A DNA stretch of 52,702 bases from Thermomonas sp. Lineage in GTDB: Bacteria > Pseudomonadota > Gammaproteobacteria > Xanthomonadales > Xanthomonadaceae. The stretch is taken from positions 1-52,702 of the forward strand of contig NZ_JADZDS010000024.1 of NCBI RefSeq assembly GCF_020850895.1, written 5' to 3'. A program made the position numbers and the translations under genes. The notes beneath the pieces were generated by a model that worked only from the letters and a program-made list of their open reading frames with translations, did not search any database and was not told where the DNA came from. Positions 39,334 to 48,640 of this stretch are shown here, one piece after another; the stretch's first letter is position 1, and each line of letters opens with the position of its first letter.

Positions 39334-40251
39334 ATGCCCTTGCGCACCCGCCTGCTCCCGTTCCTCATCTTCGCAATCGCGGTGGCATCGTGGGTCGTCG
39401 GCTGCTCTGCCCCGAACCTGCCGTTTGCACGTCTTTCCGGCTTGATCGTCAGCCGTCAACTCGACGAAATCAGCGGCTTGGCAGCCTCCCGCGCTCACGA
39501 CGGTGTGCTGTGGGCCCACAACGACAGTGGCAATCCTGCCCGACTCTATGCAATCAGCACCCGCGGCCGCCTGCTGGCGCGATTCGACGTAGAAGGTGCA
39601 AAAAACGTCGACTGGGAAGACATCTCGAGTTTCGACCTCGCCGGCCACCATTACCTGCTGCTGGCCGATACCGGCGACAACGGTGGCCACCGCCGCGATT
39701 TCGTCCTCTACGTGTTCGAGGAACCTGCCAAGCTCGAAAGCGGCGTGCTGCGGCCGCGCTGGAGCATCCATGCGCGCTGGCCAGATGGCCCGCGTGATTG
39801 CGAAGCGGTGGCGGTCGATGCCGTGCTCGGCCAGGTCCTGTTGATTTCGAAGAAACGCGTGCCTCCCGAACTGTTTTCGCTGCCTCTCGCCAACCCGCAT
39901 GGCGCAGTGTTGGAAGCACGCCGTATCGGCCGTCTTGAAGGCGTGCCACAGGCTGACCCCGAACTGAAACTGCAGGATCCCACATTGGCTGCGCTGTTTT
40001 CCCAAGTCACCGCCGCCGATGTGTCTCCGGACCGCAACACCCTGGCCGTGCTGACCTACGGCAGCGTGCTGTTCTACCGGCGGGCGGAGGCTGAGGACTG
40101 GGCCGATGCGGTTTCACATTCGCCCGAAGCCCACGACGTTCCGCCGATTCCACAGGCGGAGGCGCTGACCTGGAGCGCCGGCGGGACCGGGCTTTATTCC
40201 AGCGGCGAGTTCAGCCCGGCACCGATCTTCTATCTCGTCCCCCAGCAGTGA
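39334..40251 (+). CDS. Beta-propeller-like secreted lipoprotein
   Basis: This 305-aa protein has a lipoprotein signal (LLPFLIFAIAVASWVVGCSA) with Cys in VVGC. The mature domain has repeated strand-rich blocks (LDEISGLAASRAHDGVLWAH, NDSGNPARLYAISTRGRLLA, NVDWEDISSFDL, YLLLADTGDNGG) typical of six-bladed propellers of the phytase-like/esterase-like group. The enzyme activity is unknown. The ATG at 39334 begins the leader. It is immediately upstream of the SPFH operon, which has its own promoter. Confidence 0.78.
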   Translation: MPLRTRLLPFLIFAIAVASWVVGCSAPNLPFARLSGLIVSRQLDEISGLAASRAHDGVLWAHNDSGNPARLYAISTRGRLLARFDVEGAKNVDWEDISSFDLAGHHYLLLADTGDNGGHRRDFVLYVFEEPAKLESGVLRPRWSIHARWPDGPRDCEAVAVDAVLGQVLLISKKRVPPELFSLPLANPHGAVLEARRIGRLEGVPQADPELKLQDPTLAALFSQVTAADVSPDRNTLAVLTYGSVLFYRRAEAEDWADAVSHSPEAHDVPPIPQAEALTWSAGGTGLYSSGEFSPAPIFYLVPQQ

Positions 40252-40283
40252 ACTGGTTCGAACGACCGTTCGTCGGCTGACCC

Positions 40284-40312
40284 TTGCTTGTTTGATATCA
40301 TTTTGATATCTT
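40284..40312 (+). promoter_or_regulatory. Promoter with TTTGATATC direct repeats before the SPFH operon
   Basis: TTGCTT (40284-40289), a 17-base spacer and TATCTT (40307-40312) form a plausible sigma70 promoter. Two identical TTTGATATC sequences (40291-40299 and 40302-40310), 11 bases apart, overlap the spacer and the -10. This AT-rich patch stands out from its surroundings. The repeats are on one face of the helix, as expected for dimers of a ribbon-helix-helix repressor; the third gene position of this operon encodes just such a protein (inference). Confidence 0.6.
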
Positions 40313-40341
40313 TTTTCATGCTCCATCCATCGAGAACGACC

Positions 40342-41205
40342 ATGAAAGAAAATCCGATCCGCTCCCTTTCCGGCATCCCGATGCTGCTGGTACTGCTCCT
40401 GGCTGCAGTGATCGCCGTCATGCTGTTCGTGCAGAGCATGAACCAGCACCTGTGGCCGCAATTCATCGCCGCCATCGTGCTCGGCATCGCCAGCCTGTTC
40501 GCGCTGACCGGCTTCTACATGGTCGAGCCCAACCAGTCGGTGGTGCTCAGCCTGTTCGGCAAGTACGTGGGCACGGTCAAGGACAACGGCCTGCGCTGGA
40601 ACAACCCGTTCTTCGCCAAGAAGAAGATCAGCCAGCGGGTGCGCAATTTCGAGAGCGGCAAGCTCAAGGTCAACGAACTGGACGGCAGCCCGATCGAGAT
40701 CGCTTCGGTCATCGTCTGGCAGGTCATGGACAGCGCGGAAGCGGTCTACAACGTCGATGACTACGAAAGCTTCGTCCATATCCAATCCGAATCCGCGCTG
40801 CGCACGATGGCCACCAGCTATCCCTACGACCAGCACGAAGAAGGGCAAGTGTCATTGCGCAGTCACGCCACCGAAATCAGCCAGCACCTGAAGGACGAAT
40901 TGACCGAACGCCTCGCCGACGCCGGCGTGGAGGTCATCGATGCCCGCATCAGCCACCTCGCCTATGCACCAGAAATCGCCCAAGCGATGCTGCAACGGCA
41001 ACAGGCCAACGCCATCATCGCCGCACGCACCCGGATCGTCGCCGGTGCGGTGGGCATGGTCGAGATGGCGCTGGCCGAGCTGCAGAAGAACGGCGTGGTG
41101 CAGCTGGACGAGGAACGCAAGGCGGCGATGGTCAGCAATCTGCTGGTGGTGCTGTGCGGTGAACGCGCCACCCAGCCGATCGTCAATACCGGCTCGCTGT
41201 ACTGA
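40342..41205 (+). CDS. SPFH/Band 7 domain membrane protein
   Basis: This 287-aa protein starts [20 protein letters not shown]. Two N-terminal hydrophobic segments (about 11-30 and 37-56) precede the SPFH domain: [55 protein letters not shown] and [20 protein letters not shown]. It lacks a long flotillin tail. Such stomatin-like proteins scaffold membrane microdomains and often modulate proteases. It opens a six-gene run with RHH and DUF4177 genes just after it, 15 bases on. Confidence 0.93.
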   Translation: MKENPIRSLSGIPMLLVLLLAAVIAVMLFVQSMNQHLWPQFIAAIVLGIASLFALTGFYMVEPNQSVVLSLFGKYVGTVKDNGLRWNNPFFAKKKISQRVRNFESGKLKVNELDGSPIEIASVIVWQVMDSAEAVYNVDDYESFVHIQSESALRTMATSYPYDQHEEGQVSLRSHATEISQHLKDELTERLADAGVEVIDARISHLAYAPEIAQAMLQRQQANAIIAARTRIVAGAVGMVEMALAELQKNGVVQLDEERKAAMVSNLLVVLCGERATQPIVNTGSLY

Positions 41206-41220
41206 CCACCACCGGGCGTC

Positions 41221-41400
41221 ATGAGCGAAAAAAAAGCCTACCCGCTGCGCATCAATGCCGAGGTCCTTGCGGCCGCGCAGCGCTGGGCCGACGACGAACT
41301 CCGCAGCCTCAACGCGCAGATCGAATACGTGCTGCGCGACGCCCTGCGCAAGGCCGGACGACTGCCCGAGGCCAAACCGAAATCCGCGAGGGCATCATGA
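41221..41400 (+). CDS. Arc-family ribbon-helix-helix DNA-binding protein
   Basis: This 59-aa protein reads [20 protein letters not shown] then [20 protein letters not shown] and ALRKAG. The N-terminal beta-strand (AYPLRIN), followed by two helices with the [15 protein letters not shown] pattern, is the Arc/MetJ-type fold. It starts 15 bases after the SPFH stop, and its stop overlaps the DUF4177 ATG (ATGA). It may regulate its own operon through the TTTGATATC repeats upstream (inference). In other species this small gene often follows the SPFH gene. Confidence 0.85.
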   Translation: MSEKKAYPLRINAEVLAAAQRWADDELRSLNAQIEYVLRDALRKAGRLPEAKPKSARAS

Positions 41401-41579
41401 GCAAGAAATGGACCTACCTGGTCATCGAACTCAAGACCGGCGTCTTCGGCGGGTTCAAGCTCGAAGCCTTGCAGGAAGAGCTTGACAAACAGGGGCGCGC
41501 GGGATGGGAATTGGTCAACGTGGTCCACGCCACCCCCACCGTGTCTTCACCTACCCTCATTTTCAAGAAGGAAACCTGA
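41397..41579 (+). CDS. DUF4177 domain protein
   Basis: This 60-aa protein starts [20 protein letters not shown]. Its small alpha/beta domain has the block [20 protein letters not shown] typical of DUF4177 (conserved GWELV). It starts inside the RHH stop codon and ends two bases before the hydrolase ATG, so it is firmly in the operon. Function is unknown. Confidence 0.87.
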   Translation: MSKKWTYLVIELKTGVFGGFKLEALQEELDKQGRAGWELVNVVHATPTVSSPTLIFKKET

Positions 41580-41581
41580 CA

Positions 41582-42907
41582 ATGCGCCGCACCCTAGTGT
41601 CGATCGCGCTAGCCGCCTGCTTCGTTGCGTTCGGTGGCGCGGCAGCACAATCCACCTCGCCTGCCACCACGCCTGCCGCAATCGCCTTGCAGGCATTGGA
41701 TCAACTGGATGCGGGCCAGTACGCACAGGTCGAGCAACTGTTCGGCGCACAGATGGCCGCCGCCGTCCCCGAGGACAAGCTGAAATCGGCGTGGGAATCG
41801 CTGCCCGGGATGGTGGGCGCAGCCACCGGCCGCGGCGAGGCGCAAACCGCCGAGCAGAATGGTGCCACCTTGGTCATGATTCCCCTGCATTTCGAAAAGG
41901 GCGAAATGCTCGCAAAATTCGCATTCGATGCCGAAGGCAAGATCGTCGGTTTCCTGATCCAACCCGCATCCCATGCCGAACCGGTGCCCGCAGTTGCCGC
42001 CGACGCACCGTTCACCGAGCAGGACTTCAGCGTTGGCGAAGGCGAACGGGCCTTGCCCGGCACCCTGGCGCTCCCCAAAGGCAATGGCCCATTTCCCGCC
42101 GTCGTGCTGGTCCACGGCTCTGGCCCGCAGGATCGCGATGAAACGATCGGCGCCAACCGCCCCTTCCTCGACATCGCCCGTGGGCTGGCCGCACAGGGAA
42201 TCGCGGTGCTGCGCTACGACAAGCGCACCAAGGCGCGCCCGCAGGATTTTGCCAGCGGCAATTTCACCGTTGATGACGAAACCACCAATGACGCCGTGAT
42301 CGCCGTCGATGCCCTGCGCAAAACCGAGGGCATCGACCTGAATCGTATTTTCGTGCTTGGCCACAGCCAAGGGGCGATGATGGCGCCACGGATCGCGGCC
42401 GTGTCCGGCCACGTCGATGGCCTGATCCTGCTGGCGGCACCGTCCAGGCCACTGCTCGACATCCTGATCGAGCAGAACCGTCGTTTCGCTGCACTCAACG
42501 ACGGCAAGATCGATGACGCCGAACGTTCGGCCATCAGCGCATTGACCGACCAGGTTCGCACGACCCGAGATCCGCTGACGTCGGCGACCACGCCGACCAT
42601 CATGAACCAGCCGGCGGGGTACTGGCGCAGCATTGATTCGGTGGATGCGGTTGCGGAAGCTCGGCAAGTCACACTGCCCATGCTGATCCTGCAGGGCTCA
42701 CGTGACATCCAGGTCGTCGATGCCGACTGGCAGGGCTGGAAGTCCGCCTTCCACGACGCCCCCAAGGTCACATTCAAGCTGTACTACACGCTCAACCACC
42801 TCGGCATCGCTGGCGAAGGGGAAGTTACGCTGGCCGATCAGCAGCAACCCGGTCATGTCGATGCGGCATTGATCGACGATGTGGCCACCTGGATCAAAGC
42901 GCATTGA
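41582..42907 (+). CDS. Secreted alpha/beta-hydrolase with DUF3887-like N-terminal domain
   Basis: This 441-aa protein has a signal peptide (MRRTLVSIALAACFVAFGGA). Residues about 30-125 are a DUF3887-like domain (LDAGQYAQVEQLFGAQMAAA). The hydrolase domain has HGSGPQDRDETIG, RYDKRTKARPQDF, the nucleophile elbow LGHSQGAMMAPRIA, the Asp in LQGSRDIQV and the His in YYTLNHLG. The architecture matches periplasmic acyl-esterase/dienelactone-hydrolase-like enzymes. It follows DUF4177 by two bases. Confidence 0.88.
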   Translation: MRRTLVSIALAACFVAFGGAAAQSTSPATTPAAIALQALDQLDAGQYAQVEQLFGAQMAAAVPEDKLKSAWESLPGMVGAATGRGEAQTAEQNGATLVMIPLHFEKGEMLAKFAFDAEGKIVGFLIQPASHAEPVPAVAADAPFTEQDFSVGEGERALPGTLALPKGNGPFPAVVLVHGSGPQDRDETIGANRPFLDIARGLAAQGIAVLRYDKRTKARPQDFASGNFTVDDETTNDAVIAVDALRKTEGIDLNRIFVLGHSQGAMMAPRIAAVSGHVDGLILLAAPSRPLLDILIEQNRRFAALNDGKIDDAERSAISALTDQVRTTRDPLTSATTPTIMNQPAGYWRSIDSVDAVAEARQVTLPMLILQGSRDIQVVDADWQGWKSAFHDAPKVTFKLYYTLNHLGIAGEGEVTLADQQQPGHVDAALIDDVATWIKAH

Positions 42908-42910
42908 GCC

Positions 42911-43465
42911 ATGACGCGTGCCGAGGCAAAGACCTTCGACGTCAGCCCTCCCTCGATTGCAGCACCGCTGTCGATGATCGCGCTGGCGGGCCTGCTGCCC
43001 CTTGGCATCATGCTCTACGCGGTCCTCGATTCGGCCCAGGGTCCGCTCAAGACCCTGTACGCGCTGCTGCCTCCGATCGGCTTCGTGCTCGTCATGCTCC
43101 CGGTCTTGCTGTGGCTGATGCATCGGCGCGCGGTGACCCTGGATGGCGGCACGTTGCACGTCCGCGCCGCGATGTACTCCAAACGCACCGCCGCCGCCGA
43201 GCTCGATCTGGACCGCGCCCGCGTGGTCAACCTGGACGAACGCACCGAACTGCGCCCCGGCTGGCGGAGCAACGGTTACGCCACGATCGGTTATACCGCC
43301 GGGCATTACAGGATGCGCAACAAGCTGGGCAGCGCCTTCTGCCTGCTCACCGAACGCCAGCGCGTGCTGTGGCTACCACTGCGCGGCGGCACGCAGCACA
43401 TCCTGCTCAGCCTTGAACGGCCGCAGGCATTGCTCGACGCGCTGCGCGCCGCCTCGGCCACCTGA
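42911..43465 (+). CDS. PH-like domain membrane protein
   Basis: This 184-aa protein has two transmembrane helices at about 18-40 and 50-70 (APLSMIALAGLLPLGIMLYA; LPPIGFVLVMLPVLLWLMHR). A bacterial PH-like domain follows: AVTLDGGTLHVRAAMYSKRT, RAAELDLDR-like strand pattern, and VLWLPLRGGTQHILLSLERP. It starts three bases after the hydrolase stop. Such proteins anchor small PH domains to the inner membrane; the ligand is unknown. Confidence 0.75.
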   Translation: MTRAEAKTFDVSPPSIAAPLSMIALAGLLPLGIMLYAVLDSAQGPLKTLYALLPPIGFVLVMLPVLLWLMHRRAVTLDGGTLHVRAAMYSKRTAAAELDLDRARVVNLDERTELRPGWRSNGYATIGYTAGHYRMRNKLGSAFCLLTERQRVLWLPLRGGTQHILLSLERPQALLDALRAASAT

Positions 43466-43496
43466 ATCCACCGCGGCGATGCCCTATCCTGCGCCC

Positions 43497-44324
43497 ATGC
43501 GCACCGCCTGCATCCCCCTGCGAGCAACCCTGCTCAACACCGCGGACATCGAACTGTGGCCGGGCGGGTTGCTGCAAGCCCGCAGCAACGGCCACGCCCG
43601 CCTGCTGGCCCGCGCCCAGCGCGTCCTGCGGCGCAAGCGCGACGGACAGTACCTCGCTGTCGCGCTGGCGGAAGGCCTGCAACCGCTGATCCCGAACCTG
43701 AGCCGCGAACCAGGCTTGGCCATCGCCAAGCGCACCCTCGCTCAGGACGCTGCCCGCCACCGCAACGGACTCGAACGGGTCGCGACGCTGCCCTTGCATC
43801 GAATGCAAGTCCGTCTGGAAACCCTGGGCCTGGACGCCGACCGCTATGCCGCACGCAGCGGCCTTGCCCTGATCCCAGAGCCGACGCAGCTGCGTTTTGC
43901 CGGCTTCGATCGCTGGCGGCGGGCGCTCTGGCTCGACCCGGGCGCCGCCCGCGCGTGGGGGCGGATGCAGAACGCGGCGCTGGAAGATGGCATCGTGCTG
44001 GACGCCATCTCCGGCTATCGCAGCCATGACTACCAACTCGGCATTTTCGAACGCAAGCTGGCACGCGGCCTGACGGTCGAACAGATCCTTGCGGTCAATG
44101 CTGCACCCGGATTCTCGGAACACCATTCCGGGCTGGCACTGGACATCGGCACGCCCGGCGAACCGCCGGCCGAGGAAAGCTTCGAAACCACGTCCGCATT
44201 CGCCTGGCTGCAAGCCAATGCCGCCGCGCATGGCTTCCGCTTGAGCTACCCACGCGACAATCCCCACGGCATCGTCTACGAGCCATGGCATTGGTGCCTT
44301 GCAAGGCGCGACTCAGCCGGCTGA
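43497..44324 (+). CDS. M15 family D-alanyl-D-alanine carboxypeptidase
   Basis: This 275-aa protein has the VanY/M15B zinc motif FSEHHSGLALDIG (His and Asp ligands) and EPWHWCLARR (third His near the C-terminus), plus SGYRSHDYQLGIFERKL. It trims the terminal D-Ala of peptidoglycan stem peptides. No signal peptide is visible, unusual for a wall enzyme; the N-terminus (MRTACIPLRATLLNTADIEL) is an unrecognised domain of about 110 residues. The ATG at 43497 has TATCCT six bases before it; an upstream ATG at 43479 would add six residues. It is the last gene of the SPFH operon, 31 bases after the PH-like gene. Confidence 0.88.
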   Translation: MRTACIPLRATLLNTADIELWPGGLLQARSNGHARLLARAQRVLRRKRDGQYLAVALAEGLQPLIPNLSREPGLAIAKRTLAQDAARHRNGLERVATLPLHRMQVRLETLGLDADRYAARSGLALIPEPTQLRFAGFDRWRRALWLDPGAARAWGRMQNAALEDGIVLDAISGYRSHDYQLGIFERKLARGLTVEQILAVNAAPGFSEHHSGLALDIGTPGEPPAEESFETTSAFAWLQANAAAHGFRLSYPRDNPHGIVYEPWHWCLARRDSAG

Positions 44325-45209
44325 GCGCGTGGTCAGTTCGCGCAGCGTCGCCCGCAGGCCTTCCCGCCAGTCGGGTGGTGCGATCCCGAAATCCGCCTGC
44401 AGCCTGCTGGTATCGAGGACCGAATAGGCGGGACGCCGTGCCGGAGTCGGAGAGTCGGCGGTGGAAATCGGCTGCACGGCCGGGCTGCGCGACAACAGGC
44501 CGAGCACAAGGGCTTCCTCCATGATCGCCTCCGCAAACCCGTGCCAACTGGTCTGACCTGCTGCCACCAGGTTCCAAGTGCCGCTCTTGCGCATGCCTTG
44601 CCGCAGCAGCAATGCCGTGGCATCGGCGATCCAGGCTGCCGGTGTCGGCGCACCCCATTGATCGTCGACCACCCGCACATGATCGCGCTCACCCGCCAGC
44701 CTCAGCATGGTGCGCAGGAAATTGTGACCGTGCGCGGCATACACCCAGGACGTGCGCAGGATCACGTGGCGTGCACCGCTTGCGCGGATCTTCTCTTCGC
44801 CAGCCAGCTTGCTGGCACCATAGGTACCCAGCGGCGCAGTGGCATCGTCCTCGCGATAGGGGCGTGCGCTTTGGCCATCGAAGACGTAGTCGGTGGAGTA
44901 ATGCACCAACAGCGCATCGACAGCTGCACAGGCCTGGGCCAGCGCTGCCGGGCCCAACGCATTCACGCGGAACGCTGCATCCGGCTCGCTTTCGGCCCTA
45001 TCCACTGCGGTATAGGCGGCAGCATTGACCACCACCTCGGGCTGGATGGCCTGCACCAGGGACGACAGCGCCTCCGGCGCTTCGAAATCGGCCGCCTGAT
45101 CCGCCTCCAACCCATCGCGCGTTGCCACCAGCAACTGCCCGAGCGGCGGCAGGCTGCGACGTAATTCACACCCGATCTGGCCGTTGCCGCCCAGCAACAG
45201 GAGCTTCAT
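44313..45209 (-). CDS. rmlD: dTDP-4-dehydrorhamnose reductase RmlD
   Basis: This 298-aa SDR enzyme performs the last step to dTDP-L-rhamnose with NAD(P)H. The nucleotide fold is [18 protein letters not shown]; the catalytic region is HYSTDYVFDG, then GTYGASKLAGE (YxxxK). Full length. Its ATG overlaps the rmlC stop by four bases. It is the last gene of rmlBACD, which supplies rhamnose for surface polysaccharide. Its end overlaps the M15 gene end by 12 bases (convergent). Confidence 0.96.
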   Translation of the reverse strand: MKLLLLGGNGQIGCELRRSLPPLGQLLVATRDGLEADQAADFEAPEALSSLVQAIQPEVVVNAAAYTAVDRAESEPDAAFRVNALGPAALAQACAAVDALLVHYSTDYVFDGQSARPYREDDATAPLGTYGASKLAGEEKIRASGARHVILRTSWVYAAHGHNFLRTMLRLAGERDHVRVVDDQWGAPTPAAWIADATALLLRQGMRKSGTWNLVAAGQTSWHGFAEAIMEEALVLGLLSRSPAVQPISTADSPTPARRPAYSVLDTSRLQADFGIAPPDWREGLRATLRELTTRSAG

Positions 45210-45769
45210 GGCGCGCCGTAGACCGGCAGGCGATTCGTCGCGATCTCGGCCAACCGCGGGGCGGTGGCATCCTTGGACGACAGCGAGACATTGCTCATCG
45301 GCCAGTCAATGGCCAGTTGTGGATCATCCCAACGCAGCGCGTTATCACTGGCGGGATCGTACGGCGCCGTACACAGATAAGTGATCAACGCGGACTCGCT
45401 CAACACCAGAAAACCGTGGGCGAAGCCCACCGGTATCCTGAAATGGCGCTTGTTGTCGGCACTCAGGAGCGCTGCAACATGCTGGCCGAAGCTGGGCGAC
45501 CCCACGCGAATGTCAACCGCCACGTCGAACACTTCACCCTCCAGCACACTGACCAGCTTGTCTTGCGGATGATTTGGCCATTGGTAGTGCAGGCCGCGCA
45601 GCACGCCGCGTTGCGAGTGCGAGACATTGTGCTGGACGAACCGGGTCGGCAAGCCATGCTGGCCGAAGCGCTCGGCGTTCCAGCCCTCATAGAAAAACCC
45701 CCGTGCGTCACCGAAGACGGCAGGCTCGATCACCACGCAACCCGGCAATGCCGTGTCCAAAACCTTCAT
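45206..45769 (-). CDS. rmlC: dTDP-4-dehydrorhamnose 3,5-epimerase RmlC
   Basis: This 187-aa cupin starts [16 protein letters not shown]. The epimerase signature is [20 protein letters not shown], followed by [20 protein letters not shown] and [16 protein letters not shown]. The catalytic His is in LRGLHYQ. Length is normal. It overlaps rmlA upstream and rmlD downstream by four bases each. Confidence 0.97.
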   Translation of the reverse strand: MKVLDTALPGCVVIEPAVFGDARGFFYEGWNAERFGQHGLPTRFVQHNVSHSQRGVLRGLHYQWPNHPQDKLVSVLEGEVFDVAVDIRVGSPSFGQHVAALLSADNKRHFRIPVGFAHGFLVLSESALITYLCTAPYDPASDNALRWDDPQLAIDWPMSNVSLSSKDATAPRLAEIATNRLPVYGAP

Positions 45770-46656
45770 GCCACGCGACCCGGCTTGAGTAGGCCCAGCA
45801 GGTACTGCCCATACCCGTTCTTCGCCAGCGGCGTCGCCAGCGCAAGCAACTGATCGGCATCGATCCAGCCATTGGCGAAGGCAATCTCTTCCGGACAACA
45901 CACCCGCAGGCCCTGACGCTTGACGATGGTTTCGATATAGGTGGAGGCCTCCACCAGCGCTTCGTGGGTGCCCGTATCCAACCAGGCATAGCCGCGCCCC
46001 ATCTTCTCCAGATACAGCGCACCATCATCGAGGTATCGACGGTTGAGGTCGGTGATTTCCAGCTCGCCTCGGGTGGACGGCTTCAGCTCGGCTGCGAAAT
46101 CACAGACGCGTTGGTCGTAGAAATACAGCCCGGTCAGGGCGTAATTCGACTTCGGTACCGCCGGCTTTTCCTCCAGCCCCACCACCTTCCCGGCGGCGTC
46201 AAATTCGGCCACGCCATAGCGCTCCGGGTCACGCACCCAGTAGCCGAACACGGTCGCGCCATCCTCCCGCGCATCGGCACGTTGCAGCAAGTCGGTGAGG
46301 CCTTGGCCGTGGAAGAGATTGTCCCCCAGCACCAGGCAGGACGGCGCACCGGCAAGGAAGTCGCGGCCGATCAGGAAGGCCTGCGCCAATCCGTCCGGGC
46401 TGGGCTGCGCGGCGTACTCGATCCGCATGCCCCACTGCGAACCATCGCCCAGCAGCCGCTGGAACAAGGCCTGCTCATGCGGCGTGTTGATGACCAGGAC
46501 CTCGCGGATCCCAGCCAGCATCAATACGCTCAGCGGGTAGTAGATCATCGGTTTGTCGTAGACAGGCAACAGCTGTTTGCTGATCGCTTGGGTGACGGGA
46601 TACAGGCGCGTACCGGAACCGCCGGCCAGCACGATGCCTCTGCGCTGCGCACTCAT
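45766..46656 (-). CDS. rmlA: Glucose-1-phosphate thymidylyltransferase RmlA
   Basis: This 296-aa protein has the nucleotide-binding start [20 protein letters not shown], then [20 protein letters not shown] and [10 protein letters not shown]. It makes dTDP-glucose from glucose-1-phosphate and dTTP, the entry step of the rhamnose pathway, and is feedback-inhibited by dTDP-rhamnose in known members. The ATG at 46656 ([10 protein letters not shown]) overlaps the rmlB stop by four bases. Confidence 0.97.
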   Translation of the reverse strand: MSAQRRGIVLAGGSGTRLYPVTQAISKQLLPVYDKPMIYYPLSVLMLAGIREVLVINTPHEQALFQRLLGDGSQWGMRIEYAAQPSPDGLAQAFLIGRDFLAGAPSCLVLGDNLFHGQGLTDLLQRADAREDGATVFGYWVRDPERYGVAEFDAAGKVVGLEEKPAVPKSNYALTGLYFYDQRVCDFAAELKPSTRGELEITDLNRRYLDDGALYLEKMGRGYAWLDTGTHEALVEASTYIETIVKRQGLRVCCPEEIAFANGWIDADQLLALATPLAKNGYGQYLLGLLKPGRVA

Positions 46657-47708
46657 GCCGACACCCCGATGCGTTGCAAGCGATAACTGCCGTCCAGTAC
46701 GCGCTGCACCCAAGCCTGGTTATGCAGATACCAATCCAAGGTTTCCGCAATGCCTTGCGCAAAGGTGTAGCGCGGTACCCATCCCAGTTCATCGCGCAGC
46801 TTGCTGGCATCGATGGCATAACGCCGGTCATGGCCGGGACGGTCGGTGACATGGGTAATCTGCGATGCGCGTGGCAGGCCGTCCGCTCGCGGGCGCCGCT
46901 GGTCCAGAAGCGCGCAGATCGCGTGGACGACTTCGATGTTCTGCATCTCGGCGCCGCCGCCGACATTGTAGGTCTCACCTACCCGGCCCTTGGCCAGCAC
47001 GAGGCGGATCGCCTCGCAATGGTCGCTGACGAACAGCCAATCACGTACCTGCTGGCCATCGCCGTACACCGGCAGCGGTTCTCCGGCCAAGGACTTGGCA
47101 ATCACCAGCGGAATGAGCTTTTCCGGGAATTGGTAAGGTCCGTAGTTGTTGCTGCAATGGGTGGTCAACGTCGGCAAGCCATAGGTGTGATGGAAGGCGC
47201 GGACCAAGTGGTCTGATGCAGCCTTTGACGCCGAATACGGCGAATTCGGCGCATACGGCGTGGCTTCCGTGAACTTGCCGGTGTCAGCAAGCGAGCCGTA
47301 GACCTCATCGGTGGAGACATGCAGGAATCGGAACGTCTCAGCACTCGCGCCGCATGAGCCCTTCCAGTAGTCGCAGATCGCCTCCAACAGCACCGATGTG
47401 CCCACCACATTGGTCCGGATGAATGCCGCCGGGCCGTCGATCGATCGATCCACATGGCTTTCCGCGGCAAAGTTCAGCACGGCATCCGGGCGGTGCGCGA
47501 CCAGTAACGCATCCACCAGCGAACGATCACCGATCTCGCCATGCACGAATACATGGTTCGCATCGCCATCCAGAGCAGCCAGGGTGTCGCGATTGCCGGC
47601 ATAGGTCAGCGCATCAAGATTGATCACCTTGATGCCACGCTGCACCGCCTCCAGCACGAAGTTGCCGCCGATGAATCCAGCCCCTCCGGTGACAAGCCAC
47701 GTCGTCAT
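46653..47708 (-). CDS. rmlB: dTDP-glucose 4,6-dehydratase RmlB
   Basis: This 351-aa extended SDR protein has [12 protein letters not shown] (NAD binding), [26 protein letters not shown] (catalytic Asp-Glu) and [11 protein letters not shown] (YxxxK). It dehydrates dTDP-glucose to the 4-keto-6-deoxy sugar. The start at 47708 follows a strong AGGAGAACGC site. It opens the rmlBACD operon, downstream of tRNA-Pro and its terminator on the same strand. Confidence 0.97.
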   Translation of the reverse strand: MTTWLVTGGAGFIGGNFVLEAVQRGIKVINLDALTYAGNRDTLAALDGDANHVFVHGEIGDRSLVDALLVAHRPDAVLNFAAESHVDRSIDGPAAFIRTNVVGTSVLLEAICDYWKGSCGASAETFRFLHVSTDEVYGSLADTGKFTEATPYAPNSPYSASKAASDHLVRAFHHTYGLPTLTTHCSNNYGPYQFPEKLIPLVIAKSLAGEPLPVYGDGQQVRDWLFVSDHCEAIRLVLAKGRVGETYNVGGGAEMQNIEVVHAICALLDQRRPRADGLPRASQITHVTDRPGHDRRYAIDASKLRDELGWVPRYTFAQGIAETLDWYLHNQAWVQRVLDGSYRLQRIGVSA

Positions 47709-47774
47709 GCGTTCTCCTGATCCCATCGACGATTCGTCCAAGGCCGCTGCGGTCGATTCTGCCTCGCCACCTGC

Positions 47775-47806
47775 AAAAAACAAAAGCCCCGCTTTCCAGC
47801 AGGGCT
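47775..47806 (-). terminator. Rho-independent terminator of tRNA-Pro
   Basis: On the minus strand the hairpin AAGCCCTGC-TGGAAA-GCGGGGCTT (one G-T wobble) runs straight into TTGTTTTTTG. It is 32 bases past the tRNA 3' end and 67 bases before the rmlB start, so rmlB needs its own promoter or read-through. Confidence 0.85.
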
Positions 47807-47837
47807 TCCGGGACAATCCGGTGCGAGCCGGATGATT

Positions 47838-47914
47838 TGGTCGGGGTAGCCGGATTTGAACCGACGACCACTTGTCCCCCAGACAAGTGCGCTACCAGGC
47901 TGCGCTATACCCCG
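47838..47914 (-). tRNA. tRNA-Pro (anticodon GGG)
   Basis: 77 bases on the minus strand, CCA end encoded. Acceptor CGGGGTA pairs with TACCCCG. The D arm AGCGCAGCCTGGTAGCGCA is followed by anticodon stem CTTGT/ACAAG with loop CTGGGGG (GGG anticodon). The T arm has GGTTCAAATCC (standard TTCAAAT). All four arms pair. Confidence 0.97.
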
Positions 47915-47925
47915 GTTGGATGCTG

Positions 47926-47956
47926 ATTATAACGAATGCGAGCACCGCGTCGCCAA
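47926..47956 (-). promoter_or_regulatory. Promoter of tRNA-Pro
   Basis: On the minus strand a perfect -10 TATAAT (47931-47926) ends 11 bases before the tRNA 5' end. TTGGCG (47956-47951) is a possible -35 with a longer-than-usual 19-base spacer. The position relative to the tRNA is right for a stable RNA promoter. Confidence 0.65.
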
Positions 47957-47976
47957 GCGAATCGCATCGAGCGCAT

Positions 47977-48333
47977 TCAGTGGCGCAAGATCTGCAGCAC
48001 ATCTTCCAGTTCACTGCGCACCTGGCGCACGATCTGCACGCTCAGCGCGGATTCCTGCTTGGCACCATCACCTTCGAGGCGCAAGCGGGCGCCGCTGATG
48101 GTGTAGCCCTGTTCGTACAGCAGGCTGCGGATCTGGCGCACCATCAGCACGTCGTGGCGCTGGTAGTAGCGGCGGTTGCCGCGCCGCTTGGAGGGCTCCA
48201 AGCTGGGGAACTCGGTTTCCCAGTAGCGCAGCACATGCGGTTTGACATCACACAGTTCGCTGACTTCGCCGATGGTGAAGTAGCGCTTGGCCGGGATCGG
48301 CGGGAGTTCGCGGTTGCTGCCGGGATCAAGCAT
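47977..48333 (-). CDS. MerR family transcriptional regulator
   Basis: This 118-aa protein has an N-terminal MerR helix-turn-helix ([47 protein letters not shown]), then a short helical tail without metal-binding Cys. It is the MerR relative that habitually follows ihfA in gammaproteobacteria. Its start overlaps the end of ihfA by eight bases, showing coupling. The target genes are unknown. Confidence 0.93.
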   Translation of the reverse strand: MLDPGSNRELPPIPAKRYFTIGEVSELCDVKPHVLRYWETEFPSLEPSKRRGNRRYYQRHDVLMVRQIRSLLYEQGYTISGARLRLEGDGAKQESALSVQIVRQVRSELEDVLQILRH

Positions 48334-48628
48334 GCGAGACGCCCGAGTAAGCCTCGACTTGTGCCTTCAGTTTCTGCCCTGGGCGAAAGGTCACCACGGT
48401 ACGCGCGGTGATCGGGATTTCCTCGCCGGTCTTCGGGTTGCGTCCCGGGCGCGGGCTCTTACGCCGCAGGTCGAAATTACCGAAGCCGGACAGCTTGACC
48501 TGGCCGCCTTGCTCCAGAGCTTCGCTCAATCCATCGAAGAACGCATCGACGAATTCCTTCGCCTCGCGCTTGTTCAGCCCAACTTCCTCATAGAGTCGTT
48601 CGGCCATCTCTGCCTTGGTCAACGCCAT
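48326..48628 (-). CDS. ihfA: Integration host factor subunit alpha
   Basis: This 100-aa protein has the classic IHF-alpha start [20 protein letters not shown] and DNA-bending arm [20 protein letters not shown]. With IHF-beta it bends DNA at specific sites. The ATG at 48628 has GGGGA upstream at good spacing; another ATG two codons earlier (48634) is too close to it. It is 12 bases after pheT, as in E. coli. Confidence 0.97.
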   Translation of the reverse strand: MALTKAEMAERLYEEVGLNKREAKEFVDAFFDGLSEALEQGGQVKLSGFGNFDLRRKSPRPGRNPKTGEEIPITARTVVTFRPGQKLKAQVEAYSGVSHA

Positions 48629-48640
48629 TGCCATCCCCTG

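Noticed and set aside
47775..47914. tRNA-Pro as an attachment site of an integrated island
   Set aside because: No integrase, no repeat of the tRNA 3' end and no composition change is seen; rmlBACD looks native.
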